29,027 nt of DNA from CAG-303 sp034172985. Its GTDB lineage: Bacteria; Bacillota; Clostridia; Lachnospirales; Lachnospiraceae. Below are positions 7,763 to 15,841 of this stretch, in pieces. The notes below the pieces were generated by a model that saw only the letters and a program-made list of their open reading frames with translations, had not been told where the DNA came from and did no database searches. The stretch covers positions 1-29,027 of the forward strand of contig JAXFDY010000155.1 of assembly GCA_034172985.1 (NCBI GenBank), given 5' to 3'. Position 1 is the first letter of the stretch. The number at the start of each line of letters is the position of its first letter. Made by a program: the position numbers and the translations under genes.

Positions 7763-8938
7763 TTAATTCCGTTCTCCAACTGTCACATCAATCGTAATTT
7801 CTTTATATTTTCCACCCATATTCCGCTCCAAAGTAATCTGCAGGACCGTTCCCTGCCTGCATCCGCCCACCATGTCTTCAATATCTTCCATATCATCTAC
7901 ATCCATGTGGTTGATTTTTGTAATAATATCTCCTGCCATAATTCCACACTGATATGCCGGAGAATTATTTTCCACTGCAACGACATACACACCGGCAGGT
8001 ATATCATTTCCCACATATTTTCTGATTTCATAATCAAGGGACTCACCTTTGATTCCCACGTATCCCACAAACGTATCGTTCAGTATGCTTTCAATGATAT
8101 CATAGATATCGTATAGTGCAAGAGCAGAAATAGTATTTTCACTATCTTTGCTATACCGTTCCACCACCATACCAATCAGATTGGAATTATAATCAAAAAG
8201 AAACCCGTCACTGACCTTTGCCATCATCACATCCGTATAAACCGAGCGGCACTTCAGATCATACATTTCACTGACAGTACGCACCCCGACAATATTTCCT
8301 ATATATGTAAGAATTTCCTGACCAAAAGGATTTCCTTCATAAATAAAACCATATCCACGCTCGATTCGGTCCGTATCACTTATCACTGCACAAAAAAGAT
8401 TATCCAGTGTCTCCTTTTTCACATCATCTCTGTCTACTACCATGGCTGCAATACCCAGCTGCGTGTCCTGATTCCACAAAACAGCCTCTGCCACTGTTCC
8501 ATCACAGCAAAATTCTGCCACAATATTCTGTTTTCCCGATATTTTATCAAAAGGCACCAGAATATAAATATCACTCTTCTTTGAAATGACCACACCCGTA
8601 CACAAAAGTTCAGAATTTATCCCATTTTCAGCACTGATTTTAACCATACTCCGGTTCACGGTTTTTTCTATTGCTGCGATATCTTCCTCCGATACTTCTC
8701 CTTCCCCGTCATCCAGCTCAAGATTAATTTTTTCATCTGTCACATGACTGTTTTTTTCATCCTCGGCAAATAATTCCTCCAGAACATTATCCTTTAACAG
8801 AAAAATAACCAATGCCACACCCGCCAGAAATACAACAGCCAGTCCTATCCATGACAGAAGCCTGAAAACCATCCGCCTGATGAAGCTCGGTTTTTCTCTG
8901 ATTACTTCCTCCACAAATTCATATTTCTTTTCTTCCAT
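7763..8938 (-). CDS. Membrane-anchored HtrA-like protein with degenerate protease site and PDZ domain
   Basis: A 391-residue protein with a cytoplasmic N-terminus, one membrane helix (about 27-48, IGLAVVFLAGVALVIFLL), an acidic linker, a trypsin-like double beta-barrel (about 95-270) and a C-terminal PDZ domain (about 295-390, VVAVENNSPAYQCGIMAGDIITKINH). Compared with HtrA/DegP, the catalytic His block (TNNHV) is replaced by ILVPFDKI with no histidine at that place. The Asp region is kept as DTQLGIA (Asp158), and the GNSGG loop is KVSDGF, where Ser243 aligns with the nucleophile but the oxyanion glycines are poor. It is therefore probably not an active protease but an extracytoplasmic binding or sensing protein. 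The domain order is clear; inactivity is inferred. It is first in the operon and its promoter overlaps an inverted repeat at 8963-8997. Confidence 0.82.
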   Translation of the reverse strand: MEEKKYEFVEEVIREKPSFIRRMVFRLLSWIGLAVVFLAGVALVIFLLKDNVLEELFAEDEKNSHVTDEKINLELDDGEGEVSEEDIAAIEKTVNRSMVKISAENGINSELLCTGVVISKKSDIYILVPFDKISGKQNIVAEFCCDGTVAEAVLWNQDTQLGIAAMVVDRDDVKKETLDNLFCAVISDTDRIERGYGFIYEGNPFGQEILTYIGNIVGVRTVSEMYDLKCRSVYTDVMMAKVSDGFLFDYNSNLIGMVVERYSKDSENTISALALYDIYDIIESILNDTFVGYVGIKGESLDYEIRKYVGNDIPAGVYVVAVENNSPAYQCGIMAGDIITKINHMDVDDMEDIEDMVGGCRQGTVLQITLERNMGGKYKEITIDVTVGERN

Positions 8939-8962
8939 ACTTTCCTCTATAACAAATAATTC

Positions 8963-8997
8963 ATTGTCTGATTAACGGTGATATTTTAGCAGACAAT
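8963..8997 (-). promoter_or_regulatory. Extended -10 promoter inside an 8-bp inverted repeat (htrA-like operon)
   Basis: Minus strand: ATTGTCTG (8997-8990) and CAGACAAT (8970-8963) are perfect inverted arms with a 19-base centre. The extended -10 element TGCTAAAAT lies across one arm and the centre (-10 at 8983-8988); no good -35 is present. A dimeric regulator binding the arms would cover the promoter. Transcription would start near 8976, so this is more likely a DNA operator than an RNA hairpin. Confidence 0.45.
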
Positions 8998-9059
8998 TAT
9001 GAATAATCTATGTCATATTTTTTAGAAAATTATGTGAGGAAGAAAGTTCACCGTAACCC

Positions 9060-9088
9060 TTGCCCCGGACTTCAACTTATGTTAAACT
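9060..9088 (+). promoter_or_regulatory. Sigma-A promoter of mutS2 and the two-component genes
   Basis: -35 TTGCCC (9060-9065), a 17-base spacer, -10 TAAACT (9083-9088), with TG one base before the -10 (extended -10). The predicted start is near 9095, some 28 bases before the mutS2 ATG. It is divergent from the htrA-like promoter. Confidence 0.6.
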
Positions 9089-9122
9089 AAAGCTTAATTA
9101 AAAATGTTATGGAGAAATCTCA

Positions 9123-11504
9123 ATGAATCATAAAGTTTATAAAACACTTGAATATACAAAAATAAAATCACTTCTTATGGAGCATGCGTCCTCAAAAGGC
9201 GGGAAGCAGCTTTGTGAGGAACTAGAACCTATGAATCATTTACAACAGATTCAAAAGGAACTTACAGAAACTTCTGATGGTCTGAGCCGTTTATGGCATG
9301 GAGGACGCCTTTCTTTTTCAGGCGTAACAGATATCACAGCCTCTGTCAAACGTCTGGAAGTAGGTGGTACTCTGTCCCAGACAGAATTACTGGAGGTCAG
9401 TAAACTCCTTGATACCGCCCTGAAAGTCAAAAGCTTTGGCCGGGGGGAAAATGATGAAGAAAACGCTGACAGTCTGACAGAATATTTCCAGAGCATTGAA
9501 CCTCTTTCTCAAATCAATAATGAATTGAAGCGCTGCATTGTCTCAGAGGAGGAGATGGCTGATGATGCCAGCAGTACTTTACATTCCATACGCAGAAGTA
9601 TGCGTAATACCAATGATAAGATTCGTTCACAGCTAAATTCCATGGTGAATTCCCAGAACATGAGAACAAATCTGCAGGACTTCGTAATTACTATGAGAAA
9701 TGGCCGTTATTGCCTTCCGGTAAAGGCGGATTGTAAAGGAAATGTACCCGGTATGGTTCATGATCAGTCTTCTACCGGTTCCACTCTTTTTGTAGAACCT
9801 ATGTCTATTGTTCAGATGAATAATGAATTGCGGGAACTTTCCCTGAAAGAAAAAGATGAAATCGAAAGAATTCTTGCAGAATTGAGTGCACTTGTCGGAG
9901 AAAAGACAGAAGAACTGAAAAATGACCTGACTGTTCTTACCCATCTTGATTTCGTATTTGCCAAAGCATCTTTATCAAAAGAGATGAAAGGTTCCGAGCC
10001 TGTTTTCAATCAGAAAGGAATTGTTAAAATCAAGCAGGGCCGCCATCCTCTTCTGGATGCGAAGAAAGTGGTACCGATTGACATTCATCTGGGAGATACT
10101 TTCGATCAGCTGATTATCACAGGTCCTAATACCGGTGGTAAAACCGTATCGTTGAAAACAGTGGGTCTGTTTGAACTGATGGGATTATCCGGTCTTCACA
10201 TACCGGCCGACGAGGGCTCAGAGCTTGCTTTATTTACCGAAATTTATGCAGATATCGGAGATGAGCAGAGCATTGAACAGAGTTTAAGTACTTTTTCTTC
10301 CCACATGACAAATATAATTCAGATATTAAATCAGGCAGATGACAAATCTCTGGTATTATTTGATGAAATCTGCGCCGGGACTGACCCGGTAGAAGGTGCT
10401 GCTCTTGCCATTAGTATTCTTACTTTTCTGCACAATATGAAAGTAAGGACCATGACTACCACCCATTATAGCGAATTAAAATTATTTGCCCTTTCAACAG
10501 AAGGAATTGAAAATGCCTGCTGTGAGTTTTCCGTAGAAACGTTAAGTCCTACTTACCGTCTTCTGATCGGCATCCCGGGTAAGAGTAATGCATTTGCCAT
10601 ATCTTCCAAACTGGGACTTCCCCAGTTCATTATAGATGATGCAAAAACACGTATTGATTCTGATAATGAAGCCTTTGAAGATATCTTATCTGACCTGGAA
10701 CACAGCAAGCTTCAGATGGAACGTGAACAAGCTGAGATATCCCAAAACCGGGCAGAAATAGAGGCTTTGAAGAAGGAACTTCACGAAAAAAACCAAAAGC
10801 TTAATGACAGACGTGAAGGCATTTTGAGAGATGCAAATGAAGAAGCTGCAAGAATTCTTGCAGAAGCAAAGGATTTTGCAGATGAAACCATAAAGAAGGT
10901 TAATAAGCTTTCTCAAGGGGTTCATATTAATCATAAAGAACTTGAGAACGAACGTCATAAAGTTCGTAATAAAATGAATGAAGCTGAGAGCAAACTGGCG
11001 TTGAAAAATACCAGGAAACCTGAGAAAAAATATACAGCCGAAGACTTCCATCCGGGAGATGCCGTGAAGGTCTTAAGTCTGAATCTGAACGGCACAGTCT
11101 GTGGTAAACCAAATGCAAAAGGAGACGTTTTTGTACAGATGGGTATTCTCCGGTCTCAGGTAAATATCCGGGATTTAGAGCCGGTTGATGAACCTGTCAT
11201 CACAGCACCAAATCTGCAGCGAATGAGTTCCGGTAAAATCAAGATGTCGAAATCAGCTTCCATTTCTACGGAAATAAATCTCATCGGCATGACCACTGAT
11301 GAAGCGATTCCTCAGCTTGATAAATATCTGGACGATGCTTATCTGGCACATCTTCCAAGTGTACGGGTCGTACACGGACGGGGAACGGGTGCTTTGAGGG
11401 CAGCCGTCCACAAACATTTAAAGCGTTTGAAATATGTGAAATCTTTTCGCCTTGGCGAATACGGAGAAGGCGACACCGGTGTAACTATTGTAGAATTCAA
11501 ATAA
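9123..11504 (+). CDS. mutS2: MutS2 (Smr-domain ATPase, ribosome rescue / recombination control)
   Basis: A 793-residue MutS2, full length for the family. It lacks the mismatch-recognition domains of MutS. After the N-terminal core and clamp come Walker A GPNTGGKT (334-341), Walker B LVLFDEICAGTDP (410-422) and the TTHY motif. A long charged coiled coil (about 520-640) and a KOW-like segment follow, then a C-terminal Smr domain (about 715-793, VHGRGTGALRAAV). In Bacillus, MutS2 senses collided ribosomes and splits them; other homologues suppress homologous recombination. The usual LDLRG motif at the start of the Smr domain is INLIG here, lacking the conserved Asp and Arg. That may weaken nuclease activity, while the HGxGxG loop is intact. 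The start ATG has GGAG upstream. A response regulator follows after 10 bases. Confidence 0.95.
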   Translation: MNHKVYKTLEYTKIKSLLMEHASSKGGKQLCEELEPMNHLQQIQKELTETSDGLSRLWHGGRLSFSGVTDITASVKRLEVGGTLSQTELLEVSKLLDTALKVKSFGRGENDEENADSLTEYFQSIEPLSQINNELKRCIVSEEEMADDASSTLHSIRRSMRNTNDKIRSQLNSMVNSQNMRTNLQDFVITMRNGRYCLPVKADCKGNVPGMVHDQSSTGSTLFVEPMSIVQMNNELRELSLKEKDEIERILAELSALVGEKTEELKNDLTVLTHLDFVFAKASLSKEMKGSEPVFNQKGIVKIKQGRHPLLDAKKVVPIDIHLGDTFDQLIITGPNTGGKTVSLKTVGLFELMGLSGLHIPADEGSELALFTEIYADIGDEQSIEQSLSTFSSHMTNIIQILNQADDKSLVLFDEICAGTDPVEGAALAISILTFLHNMKVRTMTTTHYSELKLFALSTEGIENACCEFSVETLSPTYRLLIGIPGKSNAFAISSKLGLPQFIIDDAKTRIDSDNEAFEDILSDLEHSKLQMEREQAEISQNRAEIEALKKELHEKNQKLNDRREGILRDANEEAARILAEAKDFADETIKKVNKLSQGVHINHKELENERHKVRNKMNEAESKLALKNTRKPEKKYTAEDFHPGDAVKVLSLNLNGTVCGKPNAKGDVFVQMGILRSQVNIRDLEPVDEPVITAPNLQRMSSGKIKMSKSASISTEINLIGMTTDEAIPQLDKYLDDAYLAHLPSVRVVHGRGTGALRAAVHKHLKRLKYVKSFRLGEYGEGDTGVTIVEFK

Positions 11505-11514
11505 GGAGCAGAAT

Positions 11515-12216
11515 ATGTTAAACAAACAAAAAATACTTATTGTAGACGATGACACAAATATTTCAGAATTAATTTCTCTCTACCTGAATAAAGAATGTTT
11601 TTCCACGCAATGCGTAGAGGACGGAGAAGCAGCTCTTCAGGCATTTGAAACTTATAAACCGGATCTGATACTTCTTGACCTTATGCTTCCGGGCATGGAT
11701 GGCTATCAGGTATGTCGGGAAATCAGAAAGGTCTCATCCACTCCGATTATCATGCTGTCTGCAAAAGGCGAAGTATTTGATAAAGTTCTGGGACTGGAGC
11801 TTGGTGCAGATGATTATATGATGAAACCCTTTGACTCTAAAGAACTGGTAGCAAGAGTAAAAGCTGTTCTTCGAAGAACCCAGGCTGCTCCTGCCCCTGC
11901 GGAACAGACCCCTAGCAATATCATTTCTTATCCTGACCTTGAAATTAACATGAGCAATTACTCTGTTATGTATCAAAATAAAAAGATAGAAATGCCCCCA
12001 AAAGAAATTGAACTTCTACATTTTCTCGCAGCATCTCCAAATCAGGTATTTACCAGAGAACAGCTTCTGGACCATATCTGGGGATATGAATATGTGGGAG
12101 ATACCCGTACCGTCGACGTGCATATCAAACGTATCCGTGAAAAAATAAGCGGAAATGATGCCTGGTCTCTTTCTACTGTATGGGGAATTGGTTATAAATT
12201 TGAACTTAAGAAATAA
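11515..12216 (+). CDS. OmpR/PhoB-family response regulator
   Basis: A 233-residue two-component regulator. The receiver domain (1-120) has the acidic cluster Asp11-Asp13, phospho-acceptor Asp55 (LILLDLMLPG), Ser82 in MLSAKG and Lys104 in MMKPFD. An Ala/Pro linker leads to a winged-helix DNA-binding domain (about 137-233) with the REQLLDHIWGYEYVGDTRTV recognition region. Phosphorylation by the kinase encoded 18 bases downstream should promote dimerisation on tandem DNA sites; targets cannot be read from sequence. The start ATG follows GGAG nine bases upstream. The short gap to mutS2 suggests co-transcription, which is not an obvious functional pairing. Confidence 0.93.
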   Translation: MLNKQKILIVDDDTNISELISLYLNKECFSTQCVEDGEAALQAFETYKPDLILLDLMLPGMDGYQVCREIRKVSSTPIIMLSAKGEVFDKVLGLELGADDYMMKPFDSKELVARVKAVLRRTQAAPAPAEQTPSNIISYPDLEINMSNYSVMYQNKKIEMPPKEIELLHFLAASPNQVFTREQLLDHIWGYEYVGDTRTVDVHIKRIREKISGNDAWSLSTVWGIGYKFELKK

Positions 12217-12234
12217 GATACGCGAGGCATTCAA

Positions 12235-13644
12235 ATGAAATATAGTATTTATAACAAAATGCTGATTGGATATTGCATTTTTGCAGCTCTTTCCCTGATT
12301 CTGATCAACACTTTCATCGCCCAGCAGGTAATGGAAAAAGAGACCAAAAGGCAGGCTGTACAATTATATAATCAGGCAACTACCATCAGCAGTTACTATA
12401 GTAACAATTATTATAATGTTTATGATAATTCTCATCATGATTATGAGAAAGACATGGAACTGATTTGTCCGTCGCAAACGGAAAATTTATGGATTGTAGG
12501 AACAAACAACGACATCCTTTATTCAACAGAAGGCTCTGTCCCATCTGTTGAATTTCCTGATATCTCCGATTATTTCGGAAGCTCCTACTACAAAATCGGT
12601 ACTTTAGATGGTTTATATACAGTAGAACGTCTCACGGTATATTCGCCTATTATAAATAATTATCAGACCTATGGATATGTAGTATTAAATAACGACATGT
12701 CTCTGCTGAAAAATCGTTATATTTACACGATGAATACCATTAATATTGCCTTTATTATCATGTTCATACTGTCTATGATTCTCCTTGTGACCTTTTCTAT
12801 CTGCGTATATAATCCTCTTACCAAGATTATTACTGCTGCCAAAGAATATGCCAAGGGTAATTATAATTATGAACCTCTTAAGGTTCATTCTCATGACGAA
12901 ATGCGGGATTTATCCGATACTTTGAACTTTATTGCCAAATCCGTTCAGAATCTTTATGCGGGACAAAAGAAATTTATTGCTAATATATCCCATGATTTCC
13001 GCTCCCCGCTTACATCCATCAAAGGATATGTAAATGCCATGCTGGACGGAACTATTCCGGTAGAGTCTCAGGAAAAGTACCTGCATATTGTTCTTTCAGA
13101 AACAGAACGTCTGGACAAGCTGACAAAAAGTCTTCTGACCTTAAATACCATTGATTCCAAGGGTATTATGCTGGATTTATCCAACTTTGATTTTATCCCG
13201 TTAATAAAAAACACCATCTCTTCTTTCGAAGGACAATGTGGTAATAAAAATATAAAAATAAGACTCAGCCACGAAGCCAAGCCTTACTTTGTATACGCTG
13301 ATCATCTGAGAATCCAGCAGGTAGTATACAATCTAATGGACAATGCCATAAAATTCAGTCCTAACAATGCGGATATTCTGGTGGATGTCAGTGATAAAGG
13401 TGATAAAGTATTCGTCTCCATAAAAGACTTTGGTATTGGTATTTCCTCTGAAAATCAGATGAAAATCTGGGATCGGTTTTATAAGGTGGATGATTCCCGT
13501 GGCAAAGATAAAAAAGGAACCGGCCTGGGCCTTGCCATTGTGAAGGAAATCATCACTGCCCATAATGAAAATATTAACGTAATCAGTACCGAAGGTGTCG
13601 GAACACAATTTGTCTTTAGTCTATCAAAACCCAAAAATAAATAA
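12235..13644 (+). CDS. Membrane sensor histidine kinase
   Basis: A 469-residue kinase partner of the preceding regulator. TM1 is at about 10-31, followed by an extracytoplasmic sensor loop (32-163) rich in Tyr and Asn, TM2 (about 168-192) and a HAMP linker (193-245). The HisKA domain has phospho-acceptor His253 (ISHDFRSPLTSIKGY). The HATPase domain has N box NLMDNAIKFSP (Asn370), G1 DFGIGI (398-403) and G2 GTGLGLAIV (428-436). All catalytic elements are intact. The input signal is unknown, since the sensor loop shows no recognised ligand domain. The gene ends two bases from the convergent trmL gene with no terminator between them. Confidence 0.93.
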   Translation: MKYSIYNKMLIGYCIFAALSLILINTFIAQQVMEKETKRQAVQLYNQATTISSYYSNNYYNVYDNSHHDYEKDMELICPSQTENLWIVGTNNDILYSTEGSVPSVEFPDISDYFGSSYYKIGTLDGLYTVERLTVYSPIINNYQTYGYVVLNNDMSLLKNRYIYTMNTINIAFIIMFILSMILLVTFSICVYNPLTKIITAAKEYAKGNYNYEPLKVHSHDEMRDLSDTLNFIAKSVQNLYAGQKKFIANISHDFRSPLTSIKGYVNAMLDGTIPVESQEKYLHIVLSETERLDKLTKSLLTLNTIDSKGIMLDLSNFDFIPLIKNTISSFEGQCGNKNIKIRLSHEAKPYFVYADHLRIQQVVYNLMDNAIKFSPNNADILVDVSDKGDKVFVSIKDFGIGISSENQMKIWDRFYKVDDSRGKDKKGTGLGLAIVKEIITAHNENINVISTEGVGTQFVFSLSKPKNK

Positions 13645-13646
13645 TG

Positions 13647-14144
13647 CTATTTTCTCCATTCATGTGTGCGCAAATGGCCTTCTGTCTGCATACCGGCAAA
13701 ATGATTTTGTCTCAGTGCCTCATACAGCACGATAGCCACGGAATTCGATAAATTCAGAGAGCGAATCTCCGGATTCATCGGAATTCTCACACATGTTTCC
13801 TGATTATCATATAAAATGTCTTCCGGAATTCCGGCACTCTCTTTTCCAAACATAATATAACAATCTGGTTCATACGCCACTTCAGAATACATATAAGGTG
13901 CTTTTGTAGTAGCATAATAAATCTTGGCCCCCGGATTTTTTCTTAAGAAGTCTTCATAATCCTCATAAACTTCATAATCCAGATGTTCCCAATAATCAAG
14001 ACCTGCTCGTTTCACCGATTTTTCGTCCAGCCGGAAACCCAACGGCTCAATCAAATGAAGTTTTACCCCTGCCGCACAGCAGGTTCTTCCTATATTTCCA
14101 GTATTGGCCGGTATTTCCGGCTCATGCAGTACAATATTCAGCAT
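13647..14144 (-). CDS. trmL: tRNA (cytidine(34)-2'-O)-methyltransferase TrmL
   Basis: A 165-residue SPOUT-class methyltransferase (YibK/CspR type) that 2'-O-methylates the wobble base of tRNA-Leu isoacceptors. Family signatures are HEPEIPANTGNIGRTC at the N-terminus, IMFGKESAGIP in the middle and the knotted SAM site IPMNPEIRSLNLSNSVAIVLYEALRQ (split across about 122-147). The length is normal for the single-domain enzyme. The start ATG at 14144 has GAGG upstream. It is the last gene of a minus-strand cluster, 15 bases after the aminotransferase. Confidence 0.92.
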   Translation of the reverse strand: MLNIVLHEPEIPANTGNIGRTCCAAGVKLHLIEPLGFRLDEKSVKRAGLDYWEHLDYEVYEDYEDFLRKNPGAKIYYATTKAPYMYSEVAYEPDCYIMFGKESAGIPEDILYDNQETCVRIPMNPEIRSLNLSNSVAIVLYEALRQNHFAGMQTEGHLRTHEWRK

Positions 14145-14159
14145 ATCTGTTTTCCTCTT

Positions 14160-15320
14160 TTACTGATGTGATATAAAATGTGCAATACGATTCATAGCTA
14201 TCTTCAGGCGTTCCAGAGAATAAGCATAGGAAATACGCACATATCCCTCTCCGCAATCGCCAAAGGCGGTGCCCGGAACTACTGCCACCTTTTCCTGTTC
14301 CAAAAGCTTCGTTGCAAATTCCTCTGAAGTCATTCCAAACTTTTTAATATTCGGAAATACGTAAAATGCCCCATACGGTTCAAAACATTCCAGACCCATT
14401 TCTTTAAATGCATGAAGCAGATATCTCCTTCTCTGGTTATAGGACTGGGTCATTTTCGCCACATCTTCATCTCCATTTTTCAATGCCTCTACAGCAGCAT
14501 ACTGACTCGTGGTCGGCGCACACATAATGGCAAACTGATGAATTTTCAACATTTGAGACAGAATCTGCTCAGGTGCACAGGCATATCCCAGTCTCCATCC
14601 GGTCATTGCATATGCTTTGGAAAATCCATTGATAACTACCGTACGCTCCTTCATACCCGGCATTTCCGCAATAGAAACATGACGCTCTCCATAATAAGAA
14701 AGCTCTGCATAGATTTCATCTGATATGACAAAAATATCTTTCTCAATACACACTTTTGCAATCTCTTCTAATTGCTCTCTAGGCATAATTGCCCCGGTAG
14801 GATTATTTGGAAACGGCAGAATCAATATCTTGGTTTTATCTGTAATATGTTCTAATAATTCTTCTTTTGTCAGACGGAATTCATTCTCCTCTTTGAGATT
14901 AATTACCACGGGAACACCATAGGCAAGCCGTACACATGGCAAATAAGACACATAGCTTGGCATAGGAATCAATACTTCTTCCCCCGGATTTACCATGGCG
15001 CGGATCGCAAGATCAATGGCTTCACTGCCCCCTACTGTCACCATAATTTCATGTTCATAATGATATTCCAGTTGAAATCTTCGTTTCAGATAATTAGAAA
15101 TCTCTATCTTTAATTCCTTCAGTCCTGAATTTGATGTATAAAAGGTTCTTCCTTTCTCCAGCGAATAGATACCTTCTTCCCTGACATGCCATGGCGTGTC
15201 AAAGTCCGGCTCCCCCACTCCAAGAGAAATAGCATCCTTCATCTCGCTAACGATGTCAAAGAATTTGCGGATACCTGAAGGCTTAATATCCACAACCACA
15301 TCTGATAAAGGGTTTCTCAT
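14160..15320 (-). CDS. Class I/II PLP-dependent aminotransferase
   Basis: A 386-residue fold-type I aminotransferase of the aspartate/aromatic group. Visible elements are GVGEPDFDTP near the N-terminus, GGSEAIDLAIRA (cofactor phosphate), PNNPTG (171-176), ISDEIYAELSY (Asp201, Tyr204) and the PLP lysine Lys235 in NGFSKAYAMTGWRLGYA. RISYAY near the C-terminus should hold the carboxylate-binding Arg. The substrate is not determined. Family members next to Lrp-type regulators are usually amino-acid aminotransferases (aspartate, alanine or aromatic). The ATG overlaps the stop of the Lrp-like gene by four bases (ATGA), so the two are coupled and the regulator may sense the enzyme's amino acid. Confidence 0.9.
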   Translation of the reverse strand: MRNPLSDVVVDIKPSGIRKFFDIVSEMKDAISLGVGEPDFDTPWHVREEGIYSLEKGRTFYTSNSGLKELKIEISNYLKRRFQLEYHYEHEIMVTVGGSEAIDLAIRAMVNPGEEVLIPMPSYVSYLPCVRLAYGVPVVINLKEENEFRLTKEELLEHITDKTKILILPFPNNPTGAIMPREQLEEIAKVCIEKDIFVISDEIYAELSYYGERHVSIAEMPGMKERTVVINGFSKAYAMTGWRLGYACAPEQILSQMLKIHQFAIMCAPTTSQYAAVEALKNGDEDVAKMTQSYNQRRRYLLHAFKEMGLECFEPYGAFYVFPNIKKFGMTSEEFATKLLEQEKVAVVPGTAFGDCGEGYVRISYAYSLERLKIAMNRIAHFISHQ

Positions 15321-15817
15321 GGGGTAATTACCATCCTTTCATCTTCTTTCTCTTCTGCCAGCACAGTTCCATGATCTTTGTATTTTTTCAGTACAAAATG
15401 TGTGGCGGTTCCTCTCACTGCCTCAATCGTAGACAGCTTATCCGATACAAACTGTGAAACCGCTCTCATAGTCTTTTCTTCCAGCAAGATTAAGAAATCA
15501 TATCCACCTGACATCAGATAGATATTCTTAACCTCACTAAAATTGTAAATGCGTTCTGCAATCTTATCAAATCCTTCTCCACGCTGAGGTGTGACCTGAA
15601 CTTCTATCATGGCAGTCACCCGCTCATCGCTGGTATTATCCCAGTTAATCAATGTGTGATAACCACAGATTACTTTTTCTTTCTCCATCTCTGCCAGCTC
15701 GTTGGCAACCTCGACTTCAGATACCCCCAAAATCACAGCCAGCTCATTCACATCGATTCTGCTGTTCTTCTCAATTACTCCCAAAATAAGTTTTCTTAAT
15801 TCTGTTAACTCAACCAA
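15317..15817 (-). CDS. Lrp/AsnC-family transcriptional regulator
   Basis: A 166-residue regulator with an N-terminal winged helix-turn-helix (about 5-55; VNELAVILGVSEVEVANELAEME, split here at the turn) and a C-terminal RAM/AsnC ligand domain (about 65-150; VTAMIEVQVTP, IYLMSGGYDFLILLE). It is expected to bind an amino acid and control nearby genes, first of all the coupled aminotransferase. The start is TTG at 15817, supported by AGAAGG eight bases upstream and by the absence of a better in-frame start. The stop overlaps the aminotransferase ATG. Confidence 0.88.
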   Translation of the reverse strand: MVELTELRKLILGVIEKNSRIDVNELAVILGVSEVEVANELAEMEKEKVICGYHTLINWDNTSDERVTAMIEVQVTPQRGEGFDKIAERIYNFSEVKNIYLMSGGYDFLILLEEKTMRAVSQFVSDKLSTIEAVRGTATHFVLKKYKDHGTVLAEEKEDERMVITP

Positions 15818-15841
15818 TTTTATAACCTTCTTTCTATCATC

